This document shows positions 36,373-44,994 of a stretch of 64,000 nucleotides of DNA, piece by piece (positions within the stretch are counted from its first letter, which is position 1; each line of letters begins with the position of its first letter). This stretch comes from Flavobacterium album (GTDB lineage Bacteria; Bacteroidota; Bacteroidia; Flavobacteriales; Flavobacteriaceae). The stretch spans positions 1,749,001-1,813,000 of the forward strand of contig NZ_CP029186.1 of assembly GCF_003096035.1 (NCBI RefSeq), given 5' to 3'. The notes under the pieces were generated by a model. It had not been told where the DNA came from. It searched no databases and saw only the letters and a list, made by a program, of their open reading frames with translations. The translations under genes were made by a program, and so were the position numbers.

Positions 36373-36373
36373 G

Positions 36374-37699
36374 ATGAGGTTTTTTATCTATATAGTATTT
36401 TGCTTAAGCACCCTAATGTGTGCGGCACAGGAAGCCGCTCCCATACAGCCCTTATACCCTGTAATTACCGCCGAACAAGCCGTAGCTTTAGCCCTTGAAA
36501 ATAATTATGATATAAAGCTTGCCGCCAACGACCTGAAGATAGACGAGCAGAATGTAAGCCTTGCCAATGCGGGCCTGCTGCCCAACTTGTACGGAAGCTT
36601 TGGGCAGAACAACAGCCTGCAGAATTCCCGCCAGGTGCGTACTGATGGTACCGTGCAGGAACAGAACAATGCCCGTAACAACAGCATGAACTATGGCGTA
36701 AACCTTGGCTGGACTATTTTCGACGGCTTTAGGATGTTCGCGCGCTACGACCAATTGCAGGAACTTGAAAAGCTTGGCGAAACCGAACTGAAATTTACGG
36801 TGCTAACCAAAGTTAGCGATGTACTGACGACCTATTATGACCTTGTGCAGCAACAGCAAACCCTGAAAGCGCTGGATACTGCGGTAGTGATCTCCAAGCA
36901 ACGGGTAACCCTGGCCGATAACCGCTTTACCATCGGAAAGGCCGCTAAGCTGGAGGTGCTAAATGCTCAGGTGGATCTTAATACTGATAAGACCAATTAC
37001 CTCAGGCAGAAGGAACTGTACGAAAACACAAAAACCTACCTGAACGAGCTGATGGCGCGCGACCTTACGACACAATTCCGTGTGGTGGATACAGTCGCGA
37101 TAGATGATAAGCTGAAGCTGGTCGACCTGATGTCATTGGCCGGAAGCCAGAACCCGCAGATACAGATAGCGCTGATTAATAAGCGTGTCGCCGAACTAAA
37201 TTTGAAACAGGTGAAAGGAGACCGTTATCCGCAAGTCGCAGTGACAACGGGCTATGTCATTACCTCAAGCGAGTCCACTCTTGGGTTTGCAAAGGAGTCC
37301 AGCGGCAGGGGATTGAGCTACGGCATCTCTGCCAATATCAATATCTTCAACGGGTTCTTGCAGAAACGCCGCGAGAATATCGCAAAATTGCAGATCGACA
37401 GCAGCAAGATCCAGATCGAGCAGCAAACGCAGTCCATTAACTCGCAGCTTATTTCGGCCTACCAAACTTACCTTACCAACCTTGAACTGGTAGCGCTTGA
37501 AGCAAAAAATGTTGAGATTGCTGAACAAAACCTCGACATCACCATGGAGAAATACCGCATCGGTACCATCACCCAGCTTGAAGTGCGTACGGCGCAACTG
37601 AATTATGTAAATGCGCTTACGCGTAATAATTCAGCACAGTACCAGGCTAAGATATCTGAAGTTACCTTGAAGGAGCTGGCAGGAAATATTAAGTTTTAA
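36374..37699 (+). CDS. TolC-family outer-membrane efflux protein
   Basis: A 441-residue TolC-like protein with a signal peptide ending near MCAAQ (19) and the two internally repeated outer-membrane-efflux domains rich in long coiled-coil helices (AEQAVALALENNYDIKLAANDL and the second repeat near DLMSLAGSQNPQIQIALINKRVAELNLKQVKGDRYP). It starts one base after the stop of the pump, completing a tripartite efflux operon. A palindrome and a bidirectional terminator follow. Confidence 0.95.
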   Translation: MRFFIYIVFCLSTLMCAAQEAAPIQPLYPVITAEQAVALALENNYDIKLAANDLKIDEQNVSLANAGLLPNLYGSFGQNNSLQNSRQVRTDGTVQEQNNARNNSMNYGVNLGWTIFDGFRMFARYDQLQELEKLGETELKFTVLTKVSDVLTTYYDLVQQQQTLKALDTAVVISKQRVTLADNRFTIGKAAKLEVLNAQVDLNTDKTNYLRQKELYENTKTYLNELMARDLTTQFRVVDTVAIDDKLKLVDLMSLAGSQNPQIQIALINKRVAELNLKQVKGDRYPQVAVTTGYVITSSESTLGFAKESSGRGLSYGISANINIFNGFLQKRRENIAKLQIDSSKIQIEQQTQSINSQLISAYQTYLTNLELVALEAKNVEIAEQNLDITMEKYRIGTITQLEVRTAQLNYVNALTRNNSAQYQAKISEVTLKELAGNIKF

Positions 37700-37727
37700 G
37701 CTTCACAGGTAGGATCGCTTAGGTATT

Positions 37728-37809
37728 CCATTTCGACCAAAGGGAGAAATCTCAGATTACTTACTGTTATATCTGAGATTTCTCTCTCCGCAAGCTTCGT
37801 TCGAAATGG
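37728..37809. repeat. CCATTTCGA palindromic repeat
   Basis: CCATTTCGA ... GAGAAATCTCAGAT pairs with ATCTGAGATTTCTC ... TCGAAATGG. The element lies between tolC and its terminator. Only one copy was seen in this window. Confidence 0.75.
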
Positions 37810-37822
37810 AAGAAATAAACAA

Positions 37823-37848
37823 AAACCCCGGAATCACTCCCGGGGTTT
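37823..37848. terminator. Bidirectional terminator between tolC and rpe
   Basis: AAACCCCGG/CCGGGGTTT hairpin (arms 37823-37831 and 37840-37848) with A residues on the left, so it can end transcripts from both convergent genes. Confidence 0.85.
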
Positions 37849-37866
37849 CATGTTATAAATGTTTTC

Positions 37867-38529
37867 TTATAAAGAAGTCAGTTTCTTAAGGCCTGAAATG
37901 GTCTCCACAGGATTTTCAGCGCGGAATACATAGTTCCCGGCCACGAGTACATCAGCGCCTGCCTGAACCAACTGCACGGCATTCTTATCACTCACGCCGC
38001 CGTCAATTTCAATCAGGGTGGAAGCGCCATTTCGTGTAATAATTTCTTTTAGCTGCTTCACTTTGCTGTATGTCCTTTCAATGAACGACTGCCCGCCGAA
38101 ACCGGGGTTTACGCTCATCATACACACCAGGTCGATATCGTTGATGATGTCTTCCAGTAATGCTACGTTCGTATGGGGGTTCAATGCTACGCCTGCTTTC
38201 ATGCCTTCTGCCCTTATGGCCTGTAGGGTGCGGTGCAGGTGCGTACAGGCTTCATAATGTACGGTAAGGTTGTTGGCGCCAAGCTGTGCGAAGGTTTTGA
38301 TATACTGGTCGGGGTTTACGATCATCAGGTGAACATCGACTGTTTTTTTAGCATGGCGCGAAATGGCTTCCAGTACTGGCATCCCGAAAGAGATATTAGG
38401 TACGAAAACGCCGTCCATGATATCCACGTGAAACCAGTCTGCTTCGCTGTTATTGATCATTTCGATGTCGCGTTGCAGGTTGCCAAAATCTGCCGAAAGC
38501 ACCGATGGTGCAATGAGTGTGTTCTTCAT
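37867..38529 (-). CDS. rpe: Ribulose-phosphate 3-epimerase
   Basis: A 220-residue TIM-barrel enzyme interconverting ribulose-5-phosphate and xylulose-5-phosphate in the pentose phosphate pathway. Signatures: APSVLSADFGNL near the N-terminus, DIMDGVFVPNISFG with the metal-binding Asp, VHLMI, MSVNPGFGGQSFI, and the phosphate-binding IDGGVSDKNA. Monocistronic with its own promoter (38555-38584). Confidence 0.97.
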   Translation of the reverse strand: MKNTLIAPSVLSADFGNLQRDIEMINNSEADWFHVDIMDGVFVPNISFGMPVLEAISRHAKKTVDVHLMIVNPDQYIKTFAQLGANNLTVHYEACTHLHRTLQAIRAEGMKAGVALNPHTNVALLEDIINDIDLVCMMSVNPGFGGQSFIERTYSKVKQLKEIITRNGASTLIEIDGGVSDKNAVQLVQAGADVLVAGNYVFRAENPVETISGLKKLTSL

Positions 38530-38554
38530 TATGTTGTTGTTGTGTTTAGTGGCG

Positions 38555-38584
38555 CAAAGATAATTTTTTTGTTTCAGGTTTCAA
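38555..38584 (-). promoter_or_regulatory. Promoter of rpe
   Basis: On the minus strand, TTG (38582-38584), a 19-base spacer and TATCTTTG (38555-38562) match the Bacteroidota consensus. Confidence 0.75.
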
Positions 38585-38660
38585 GTTTAAGGTTGCCCTG
38601 AGTGCGGTAAAATTGGTGAGAATACTATTCTTACAAAAAAAATTAACTGCGATACAATTT

Positions 38661-38676
38661 TTGGCACAGTGCTTGC
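38661..38676 (+). promoter_or_regulatory. Orphan sigma-54-type -24/-12 promoter
   Basis: TTGGCACAGTGCTTGC has GG and GC separated by exactly ten bases and matches TGGCAC-N5-TTGC. It lies in the 397-base gap between rpe and the primary sigma gene and points right, where no gene on the plus strand begins until 42479. Predicted start near 38688. No upstream activator site could be identified by eye. The rest of the gap holds the rpe promoter, the sigma gene terminator and a short AACAGTT/AACTGTT-like hairpin near 38807-38822. Confidence 0.5.
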
Positions 38677-38762
38677 GTTATGAATTGTAAGATTTTCCCG
38701 TTTAATTAATTTGAGTTAGTAACAAAATAGTAAAAGGGAAGTGAGACCTTGATGAAATAAAA

Positions 38763-38785
38763 AACTCCGGTAATCAGCCGGAGTT
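38763..38785 (-). terminator. Terminator of the primary sigma factor gene
   Basis: AACTCCGG/CCGGAGTT hairpin; on the minus strand it is followed by a run of T. It is 140 bases past the stop codon. On the plus strand it lacks a T tail. Confidence 0.75.
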
Positions 38786-38926
38786 CAATCATCAATCAAA
38801 AAACGAACAGTTATTGAACTGTAGGTACGTTATATATTTTTATCGGTGTAGCGCATATTTGAACCGCCAAAATACAAATTTTATTTAAAATATGAAATTT
38901 TGGACGGCTTTTTTTGCGTTCCGTTA

Positions 38927-39790
38927 TTATCCAAGATAGGTTTTCAGGATCTTGCTGCGGGAAGTATGCTTTAACCTCCTGATAGCCTTTTCTTTAATCT
39001 GGCGTACACGCTCACGTGTAAGGTCAAAAGTCTCTCCTATTTCTTCAAGTGTCATCGGGTGCTGGTCGCCCAGACCGAAATACAGCCTTACAACATCGGC
39101 CTCACGAGGCGTTAATGTTTCCAGTGCACGCTCAATCTCGGTGCGAAGTGATTCGTGGATAAGCTCCCTGTCAGGGTTTGGCGACTCGCCGGAACGGAGT
39201 ACGTCATAAAGGTTAGAGTCTTCACCTTCTACAAGCGGCGCATCCATGGATAGGTGGCGGCCTGAGTTTTTCATACTCTCCTTAACGTCGTTCACGGTCA
39301 TATCAAGCTCTTTCGCGATCTCTTCTGCCGATGGCGCACGCTCATTGCTCTGCTCAAGCAGGGCATACATCTTATTGATCTTGTTGATGGAACCAATCTT
39401 GTTCAAAGGCAGGCGGACAATACGCGACTGTTCTGCAAGTGCCTGAAGTATCGACTGGCGAATCCACCATACTGCATACGAGATGAATTTGAAACCACGG
39501 GTTTCGTCAAAACGCTGTGCAGCTTTTATAAGTCCTAAATTCCCTTCATTGATAAGATCGGGAAGTGTCAATCCCTGGTTTTGGTACTGTTTTGCAACCG
39601 ATACCACGAAACGAAGGTTCGCTTTTGTTAATTTCTCAAGTGCTCTCTGGTCTCCGGCTTTTATTCGTTGTGCTAACTCTACCTCCTCATCCGCTGTGAT
39701 CAAATCCACTTTTCCAATCTCCTGAAGGTACTTGTCTAATGATGCAGTTTCCCTGTTGGTTACCTGCTTTGTGATTTTTAATTGTCTCAT
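38927..39790 (-). CDS. rpoD: RNA polymerase primary sigma factor (RpoD/SigA type)
   Basis: A 287-residue sigma-70 factor: region 1.2 ([17 protein letters not shown]), region 2 ([48 protein letters not shown]), region 3, and region 4 with [17 protein letters not shown] and the [31 protein letters not shown]. It lacks region 1.1, as is normal for Bacteroidota primary sigma factors, which recognise TTG/TAnnTTTG promoters such as those mapped here. Monocistronic. Confidence 0.96.
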   Translation of the reverse strand: MRQLKITKQVTNRETASLDKYLQEIGKVDLITADEEVELAQRIKAGDQRALEKLTKANLRFVVSVAKQYQNQGLTLPDLINEGNLGLIKAAQRFDETRGFKFISYAVWWIRQSILQALAEQSRIVRLPLNKIGSINKINKMYALLEQSNERAPSAEEIAKELDMTVNDVKESMKNSGRHLSMDAPLVEGEDSNLYDVLRSGESPNPDRELIHESLRTEIERALETLTPREADVVRLYFGLGDQHPMTLEEIGETFDLTRERVRQIKEKAIRRLKHTSRSKILKTYLG

Positions 39791-39881
39791 GTAAAGATTC
39801 CTGAGTTTAAGTATGTGTTAGTTATACGTAAGCAAACAGTAAAAAGTTACACAGATTCAAAAAATGTGTAAATTTTAACAT

Positions 39882-39911
39882 TAAAAGCCCATTCCGGTAT
39901 TGGAATGGGCT
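39882..39911 (-). terminator. Terminator of the ECF sigma/anti-sigma operon
   Basis: AGCCCATTCC/GGAATGGGCT (arms 39886-39895 and 39902-39911); the minus strand continues into TTTTAA. Confidence 0.8.
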
Positions 39912-39986
39912 TAAGTGGGGGCCAACTAAAAACTAAATTTATTTTTTTAAACGGGATAATACGGCATGAGGCCGTGGCAAACGTAA

Positions 39987-40706
39987 TCAGTTCTTCCTCT
40001 TACTTTGTTTTTTCTCCCTGCCATAAAGCTTGTTGAGGCTATCGGCAATTTTAGAAATATCGCGTTTCTCAGGTTTTTTCTTTATAACTAAAGAATCAGC
40101 GCCATAATCGGTAGATGGCTTAAGTTTTCCCCTCCGGTTGTCAGGATAAGCGTTGTCTTCATTTTCAGCAGCTTTAACGGCGTTTGCTTCGTGCGCTGCG
40201 GGACTGTTTTCTTTAATGGATGTAGTTATATTACTATCCGGAGCGGCAGGTCTTTGAGTTTCGTATTCGGTGATGTGCTTATCAGATGCAACAACATTTT
40301 GCCTGCTTTCATCTGTCCTGGCGGTTTTAGGCGAAGTGAGTCCGGAAAGGCTATTGCCCGATGGGCTTTGCACCATCCTGCTGTCTTCTGTGGTGGCATT
40401 ATCTGTTGCTGCGGCATTGCCTGAAGTGACTACACTTTTCGTCTGCCCGTTTTCCGGAGCGATAACTGTTTCCTTTGTATCTTTTTCAGGTGATTCAGCC
40501 TTGTTTCCTAAAAGGGAGTATGCCAGTACAATTGCAATAATTACCGCAAGTGAAACTATTGTAGTTCTCAGCCACGGGAATTTAGACGGTTTCTTTATAT
40601 TCCCTAATTGTGATGAGATCGAATCCCAGCCGCCATCGGGGGCCGGCTTTTGCAGGCCGTCCAGCTTCTCCCTGAATGCTTTCCCTATATCTTTCTTATT
40701 TTCCAT
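39987..40706 (-). CDS. Putative anti-sigma factor or single-pass membrane protein
   Basis: A 239-residue protein with a cytoplasmic N-terminus of about 42 residues containing W-D-S-I-S-S-Q-L, one membrane helix (about 44-67, TTIVSLAVIIAIVLAYSLL) and a low-complexity, Asn/Thr/Glu-rich extracytoplasmic domain ending in a very basic tail (YGREKKQSKRKN). No zinc-type anti-sigma motif is visible. It starts three bases after the ECF sigma gene, the usual position of an anti-sigma factor, which is the only basis for the call. Confidence 0.6.
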   Translation of the reverse strand: MENKKDIGKAFREKLDGLQKPAPDGGWDSISSQLGNIKKPSKFPWLRTTIVSLAVIIAIVLAYSLLGNKAESPEKDTKETVIAPENGQTKSVVTSGNAAATDNATTEDSRMVQSPSGNSLSGLTSPKTARTDESRQNVVASDKHITEYETQRPAAPDSNITTSIKENSPAAHEANAVKAAENEDNAYPDNRRGKLKPSTDYGADSLVIKKKPEKRDISKIADSLNKLYGREKKQSKRKN

Positions 40707-40709
40707 TGT

Positions 40710-41246
40710 TTACATTATAGTTAGGGTGCGGCTGCTTGTTGTTATTTTTTCTTTTAATATTGCTTTGGCCCGGTGCAGGTTGGATTTAGATGTGCTCTCA
40801 CTGATGTCCAGCATTTCTGCGATCTCTTTATGCGAATAATCGTCCAGCTCATATAGCGAGAACACTAGCCTGTACTTGTCCGGCAATTGCTGCACCAGGG
40901 AGAGGATATAATCCAGTGGCAGGTCCATTTCGGCATCGGTAACCTCCGTTTCTCCGGCATAATCATCTTTTACGGGAACCATCTGGCTGCTTTTTTTATA
41001 GCTGTCTATCGCCTTGTTGATGGTAATGCGCTTCATCCACCCTTCAAACGACCCCAGCCCTTTGTATTTGCCAATGGTTGTAAATATCTCAATAAAGGCA
41101 TTGTGCAGGTTGTCCTCGGCCTCGGCCTCATTCCTGCAATATTTCAGGCACAGCACAAAAAGCATATCCTTATACATGCGGTACAGCTCTCCCTGTGCCC
41201 CGGCATGGTATTTAATACAGCCTTTTATGATATTGTCTATGTTCAA
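40710..41246 (-). CDS. ECF-type RNA polymerase sigma factor
   Basis: A 178-residue sigma-70-family factor with region 2 (QGELYRMYKDMLFVLCLKYCRNEAEAEDNLHNAFIEIF with GSFEGWMKRITINKAIDSYKK) and region 4.2 (LPDKYRLVFSLYELDDYSHKEIAEMLDISESTSKSNLHRAKAILKEKI). Regions 1 and 3 are absent, as in ECF factors. It is followed after three bases by a putative membrane-bound anti-sigma gene. Regulon unknown. Confidence 0.93.
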   Translation of the reverse strand: MNIDNIIKGCIKYHAGAQGELYRMYKDMLFVLCLKYCRNEAEAEDNLHNAFIEIFTTIGKYKGLGSFEGWMKRITINKAIDSYKKSSQMVPVKDDYAGETEVTDAEMDLPLDYILSLVQQLPDKYRLVFSLYELDDYSHKEIAEMLDISESTSKSNLHRAKAILKEKITTSSRTLTIM

Positions 41247-41418
41247 GCTGGTCGGTTTGTTTATTGGTCATTTAAGGATTATTACAGGCCTTTTATCTAT
41301 AGTCCTCCGTTTTGCAAAAAGGTTGCGCGGCAATATAAATTTTTTTCGGGCAATTCCCTTTGTCCTTATCTGATAGTATCGAAAATGAAAAAAGGTTGCG
41401 TGCAGTTTTCGGATTTAT

Positions 41419-42381
41419 TTAAAAACTTAAATTCACTTCGCCTTCCATGCGCTGGAGGTAGAAGTCGATCTTCTGGTGCGCCTTGTTGAAAAACAGCTTG
41501 CGGTCTCGTGTGCCGGACTCATTCAGCGATTTAGAATTCTTTACCTGGTGCTTAAAAAAGGCAAGCGCATTGCTACAGGTATCGGCATCATTGGTAATAA
41601 AATAGCCCAGCATGGTGTAGGGAACAAACAAGGATTGCTTTTCGGGGGAGGAGAGCAGCACATTGTTGTTGAGTATCAGCAGTTCGTTATAATACAGGTG
41701 AAAGCGCGATGTGTCGTTGCAGCAGCGGTCTTCGGCAGCCTCGAGTATGGCTTTCAGGTCGGCGCAGAGTAACCGGGCGTTCGCCAAAGTGAGCAGCCCC
41801 GACTGGTAAAAATAAAATATCTGCTGCAAATTGCTGTTGATGGTAGTGTCGTTCCAAACCTCGTGTACTTCCACGCTGTCATATACCTGCTTCAGCTTAG
41901 TGCTGTGTTCCTGCAGCGAACGGTTGATGGTAAAATTCTCAAAACGGTCCTGGTTTTGTGTTCCTGCAAGCAGGTTGAGCCATACATACAGCTTAAATTT
42001 AGAAAGCAGTGTGCCGCCAATGGTATAGAACAGCGGGATGTCCTTCGCAGAATAATACATTTTCGCATCAGGATACTCAGCAAAGCTGCTTATGTTTTCT
42101 GCCGATTGCCGGAAGTAAGTCTCCATATCCTCAAGTGAACGTATTTCATTGGTTTTCTCTACGATCACTTTTTTGCTATCGGCAAACAGCAGGTCCATTG
42201 ACAGCGCATAATGCCGGCACAGCGCTACAGCCTCTTCTATGGAGAATCTGCTTTTTTGCGAAACCCTGCGGTGTGCGGCATTATAGCTGATATTTAGCAC
42301 GGCAGCAATCTCATCGATTACCGAAGCCGATTTGCCGATCCTTTGCCGTATAGCTTTCAAGAGTTTTTTCTGACTGTCCAT
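41419..42381 (-). CDS. Helix-turn-helix transcriptional regulator of unknown family
   Basis: A 320-residue protein with an N-terminal HTH (KAIRQRIGKSASVIDEIAAVLNISYNAAHRRVSQKSRFSIEEAVALCRHY, about 5-55) and a long mainly helical C-terminal part without recognised domain. The frame is open to a GTG at 42394-42396, but the -7 element at 42396-42403 overlaps that codon, so the ATG at 42381 is preferred. Divergent from the exported pair at 42479-43879, the likely targets. Confidence 0.75.
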   Translation of the reverse strand: MDSQKKLLKAIRQRIGKSASVIDEIAAVLNISYNAAHRRVSQKSRFSIEEAVALCRHYALSMDLLFADSKKVIVEKTNEIRSLEDMETYFRQSAENISSFAEYPDAKMYYSAKDIPLFYTIGGTLLSKFKLYVWLNLLAGTQNQDRFENFTINRSLQEHSTKLKQVYDSVEVHEVWNDTTINSNLQQIFYFYQSGLLTLANARLLCADLKAILEAAEDRCCNDTSRFHLYYNELLILNNNVLLSSPEKQSLFVPYTMLGYFITNDADTCSNALAFFKHQVKNSKSLNESGTRDRKLFFNKAHQKIDFYLQRMEGEVNLSF

Positions 42382-42395
42382 TTTTGCGATTTTCA

Positions 42396-42403
42396 CAAAT
42401 GTA
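42396..42403 (-). promoter_or_regulatory. -7 element of the HTH regulator gene
   Basis: TACATTTG on the minus strand ends 14 bases before the ATG at 42381, leaving a leader of roughly nine bases. Confidence 0.55.
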
Positions 42404-42450
42404 TAATTTTTATTAATTCAAAAACACAAATGCAATTGCTGTAATCACAA

Positions 42451-42458
42451 TAATTTTG
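42451..42458 (+). promoter_or_regulatory. -7 element of the exported pair
   Basis: TAATTTTG, 20 bases before the ATG at 42479 and facing away from the HTH regulator promoter, which lies about 50 bases to the left. Confidence 0.55.
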
Positions 42459-42478
42459 ACTTAATAAAATCGCTTTCT

Positions 42479-43096
42479 ATGAAAAATATACTTGTAATAC
42501 TACTTTCATTTAGTACTGCTGTAACCCTTTCGCAAGATTGTGAGCAGTTTATATTCGAGAGCGGTGTCAGGGTGCCGTTTGGCAGCCTGGCCGGCAAGAT
42601 AGGGCCCTCGCCTGAGTTCGCTATTTGGAATCGTAGCGGCATAAGTGATTGCTGGGCTATGTCCGATATTGGTATCAGCATTTATATTCCTACTGACAGA
42701 CAGCAATTTGACTATGCCACGCCCGATAGCATTTACCGGGTAAAAGCTATAGGTGTTTCGGGTATGGCGGGTATTCGTGTAGCGAAGGATTATCCTGTAG
42801 GAAACCAGCTGGAAATGCAGTGGCTGTCCACTTTAGGGTATGCCTTTTTTGTATTTGACGATAAGCACGCACGTCATATGCACAAGCTACACCCTGAAGA
42901 TTTTAAGGACAGTACGAACGACGTGTATGTAAAAGGCCTGAGTACATTCCACATAGGGCAGGGTATCCGCTTCGGATACCCTCACCTGGGCCTGCATATC
43001 AATTACAATTACACGCCTTACGGGATGTTCAGCAAACATGTAACAAAGGATTTTGGTTCGCACAGCCTGAGCTTTGCCATTGTTTACCGCACATAA
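42479..43096 (+). CDS. Exported barrel-like protein, unknown function
   Basis: A 205-residue protein with a signal peptide ending near TLSQ (residue 19) and beta-strand-like segments (FESGVRVPFGSLAGKIG, DIGISIYIPT, MAGIRVAKDY, LGLHINYNYTPYGMF) ending in SLSFAIVYRT, which resembles a small outer-membrane barrel. Family not recognised. It is followed after 12 bases by another exported gene and is divergent from an HTH regulator. Confidence 0.65.
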   Translation: MKNILVILLSFSTAVTLSQDCEQFIFESGVRVPFGSLAGKIGPSPEFAIWNRSGISDCWAMSDIGISIYIPTDRQQFDYATPDSIYRVKAIGVSGMAGIRVAKDYPVGNQLEMQWLSTLGYAFFVFDDKHARHMHKLHPEDFKDSTNDVYVKGLSTFHIGQGIRFGYPHLGLHINYNYTPYGMFSKHVTKDFGSHSLSFAIVYRT

Positions 43097-43108
43097 AAAA
43101 TAATAATC

Positions 43109-43879
43109 ATGAAACTAAATCACCTGCTTATGCTTACTTTTTTCTTGCTTCATTTTCCGGTGAAGGCACAGGTAGTGCAGCACCGCAAAGCGCGTTTTCC
43201 TATTGGGTTATATACCACAGGCGACAGCGACATCTACGGACTTTCCTTTGGGGTGGGTTCCGACACCTATATGGATTCAGATTATGTGAGCGTGCGTTCC
43301 TACGGCCTTCGGATCGAGCCGGTATCGCAAGCATTGCTGTTTTTTACACTTGTCTTCCCGGTCGACAGGGTGCGCTATCCCCGCGACCTTAATGAGATCC
43401 GGGAATTTGAAAAGAAAATTCCCAACGAAATCGTGTATGGCCTCAACATTTCCTGCGGCACCAATGCCTTTGCCGATGTAAATGGGGTTACTGTATCTGC
43501 TTTTGTGCAATCATTCAGGCAAACCAATGGGCTGTCCGTTGCGGGTTTTTCAAATTATTCTTTCAGGGCCAATGGTGTACAGGCGGGTATTTGTATGGCG
43601 GGTGCGGTGTATGGCAATGGTGTATTGATTTCGCTGTTTGGTAACAAAGTGCATGATGGCAAAGGCCTCCAGGCCGCTGCCCTATGCAATGATTATGATG
43701 CTTTCACCGGACTTCAGATAGGCATGCTCAATGGCGCTTACGGCACAGCCGAAAAATTCACCGGCTTACAAATAGGCCTGTTCAATAACGCAAAAAAACT
43801 TCGGGGTATCCAGATAGGCCTCATCAATAAAAATGAGAAACGGATACTTCCTTTTATTAATTGGAATTTTAAAGAATAA
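43109..43879 (+). CDS. Surface-repeat protein (LA_2272-like G-x-Q-I-G-x-x-N repeats)
   Basis: A 256-residue exported protein (signal to about PVKAQ). The second half contains degenerate repeats of about 18-20 residues: GLQAAALCN, GLQIGMLNGA, GLQIGLFNNA and GIQIGLINK. This is the pattern of LA_2272-type surface-repeat proteins. It is the second gene of an operon with the preceding exported protein; the CDP-alcohol phosphotransferase starts four bases later and is likely co-transcribed. Confidence 0.75.
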   Translation: MKLNHLLMLTFFLLHFPVKAQVVQHRKARFPIGLYTTGDSDIYGLSFGVGSDTYMDSDYVSVRSYGLRIEPVSQALLFFTLVFPVDRVRYPRDLNEIREFEKKIPNEIVYGLNISCGTNAFADVNGVTVSAFVQSFRQTNGLSVAGFSNYSFRANGVQAGICMAGAVYGNGVLISLFGNKVHDGKGLQAAALCNDYDAFTGLQIGMLNGAYGTAEKFTGLQIGLFNNAKKLRGIQIGLINKNEKRILPFINWNFKE

Positions 43880-43883
43880 AACC

Positions 43884-44486
43884 ATGAAAAACATTCCCAT
43901 TCTACTAATAACTTTCAGATTTATTCTGGGGCCTGTAATGATTGCAATCACCTACAGCCAGGGCACAAAAGCCAGAATATTACTGATGATCCTGCTCCTG
44001 CTCGGCATCCTTTCCGATATTTTCGACGGTATCATTGCCCGTAAGACAGGGGTTTCAACCGAAAAGCTGCGCCGCATGGACAGCCAGACCGACCTCGTGT
44101 TCTGGGTCTGCGCCGGTTGGTGCAGCTGGCTGCTCAATCCTGAAATCATAATCAATAACAAATATGCCATCATCACAATCTTTGCAATGGAAGGGCTGAC
44201 CTATGTGTTCAGCTTCCTAAAGTTCGGCAAGGAAACCTGTACACATGCGCTATTGTCAAAGCTATGGGGGATAACGCTTTTTGCAGCATTTATTTCCATC
44301 ATCGGTTTCGGGCATGGGGGTATACCGCTGGCATTGGCGGTTGTTTTCGGTATCATATCCCATATCGATGTTTACCTGATTATCCTTTTTTTACCAAAAT
44401 GGACACACGATGTGCCCAGTGCATGGCATGCCTGGCAGCTGCGGAAGGGTAGGGACATCAGGCGTAATAAATTGTTTAATGGATAA
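43884..44486 (+). CDS. CDP-alcohol phosphatidyltransferase family membrane protein
   Basis: A 200-residue inner-membrane protein with about five to six membrane helices and the CDP-alcohol motif: D45-x2-D48-G49-x2-A52-R53, then D66-x3-D70. The Gly usually found four residues before the first of the later Asp pair is Leu/Arg here (KLRRMDSQTD). All four catalytic Asp are present. It transfers a phosphatidyl or similar group to an alcohol in lipid synthesis; the acceptor cannot be told. The ATG at 43884 is chosen over an upstream in-frame start at 43833, which would overlap the previous gene. Overlaps the convergent GNAT gene by 11 bases. Confidence 0.88.
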   Translation: MKNIPILLITFRFILGPVMIAITYSQGTKARILLMILLLLGILSDIFDGIIARKTGVSTEKLRRMDSQTDLVFWVCAGWCSWLLNPEIIINNKYAIITIFAMEGLTYVFSFLKFGKETCTHALLSKLWGITLFAAFISIIGFGHGGIPLALAVVFGIISHIDVYLIILFLPKWTHDVPSAWHAWQLRKGRDIRRNKLFNG

Positions 44487-44919
44487 GCCGCGACCAGTCC
44501 TCAAAGCTCATTTCGAACTTCGTTTCTTTAGTCCCATACAGCCCAACTTCGCGCCAACCCTGCATCCGGTAAAAAGTGTCCGCACGTGTGTTGAAACCCG
44601 TGCTCAGCCATACCGTTTCTTTCGTTTGAGAGAAATACCAGTCCATCATGACCTTGTGCAGCTGCTTGCCAATACCTTTCCCTTCAGCATCAGGATGAAG
44701 GAACAGCGCCCATATGTTGTTGTCTTCAAGGTCAGCTATCGCAAAGCCAAAGATGATGCCATTTTCTTCGGCTACCCAGCCTTTACCGCGACGGAACATA
44801 TAATCGTCAACATCCGAGTCAGGCACAAGTGCAGGGTCGGACAGCATATTCTCTTTTACAGCATTGCGTACTATTTGTATTTGTGGGATGTCGGTGGGTA
44901 AGGCTTCGCGGATAGTCAT
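44476..44919 (-). CDS. GNAT-family N-acetyltransferase
   Basis: A 147-residue acetyl-CoA-dependent acetyltransferase. The fold runs from TIREALPTDIPQIQIVRNAV; motif A is IWALFLHPDAEGKGIGKQLHKVM (usual Q/R-x-x-G-x-G/A as EGKGIG), and the C-terminal half is ETVWLSTGFNTRADTFYRMQGWREVG. The ATG at 44919 fits the family N-terminus better than the in-frame TTG at 44940. Substrate unknown. It ends within the convergent membrane gene by 11 bases. Confidence 0.9.
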   Translation of the reverse strand: MTIREALPTDIPQIQIVRNAVKENMLSDPALVPDSDVDDYMFRRGKGWVAEENGIIFGFAIADLEDNNIWALFLHPDAEGKGIGKQLHKVMMDWYFSQTKETVWLSTGFNTRADTFYRMQGWREVGLYGTKETKFEMSFEDWSRLIH

Positions 44920-44955
44920 AGTATGGAATTTGATAATCAAAAATTTTAGTTCTTG

Positions 44956-44963
44956 TATCTTTG
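44956..44963 (+). promoter_or_regulatory. -7 element of the gene at 44995
   Basis: TATCTTTG, 31 bases before the ATG at 44995. It rules out the earlier in-frame TTG at 44953. Confidence 0.6.
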
Positions 44964-44994
44964 TAAAGATAGCATAAGATCAGCTACTAATTTT

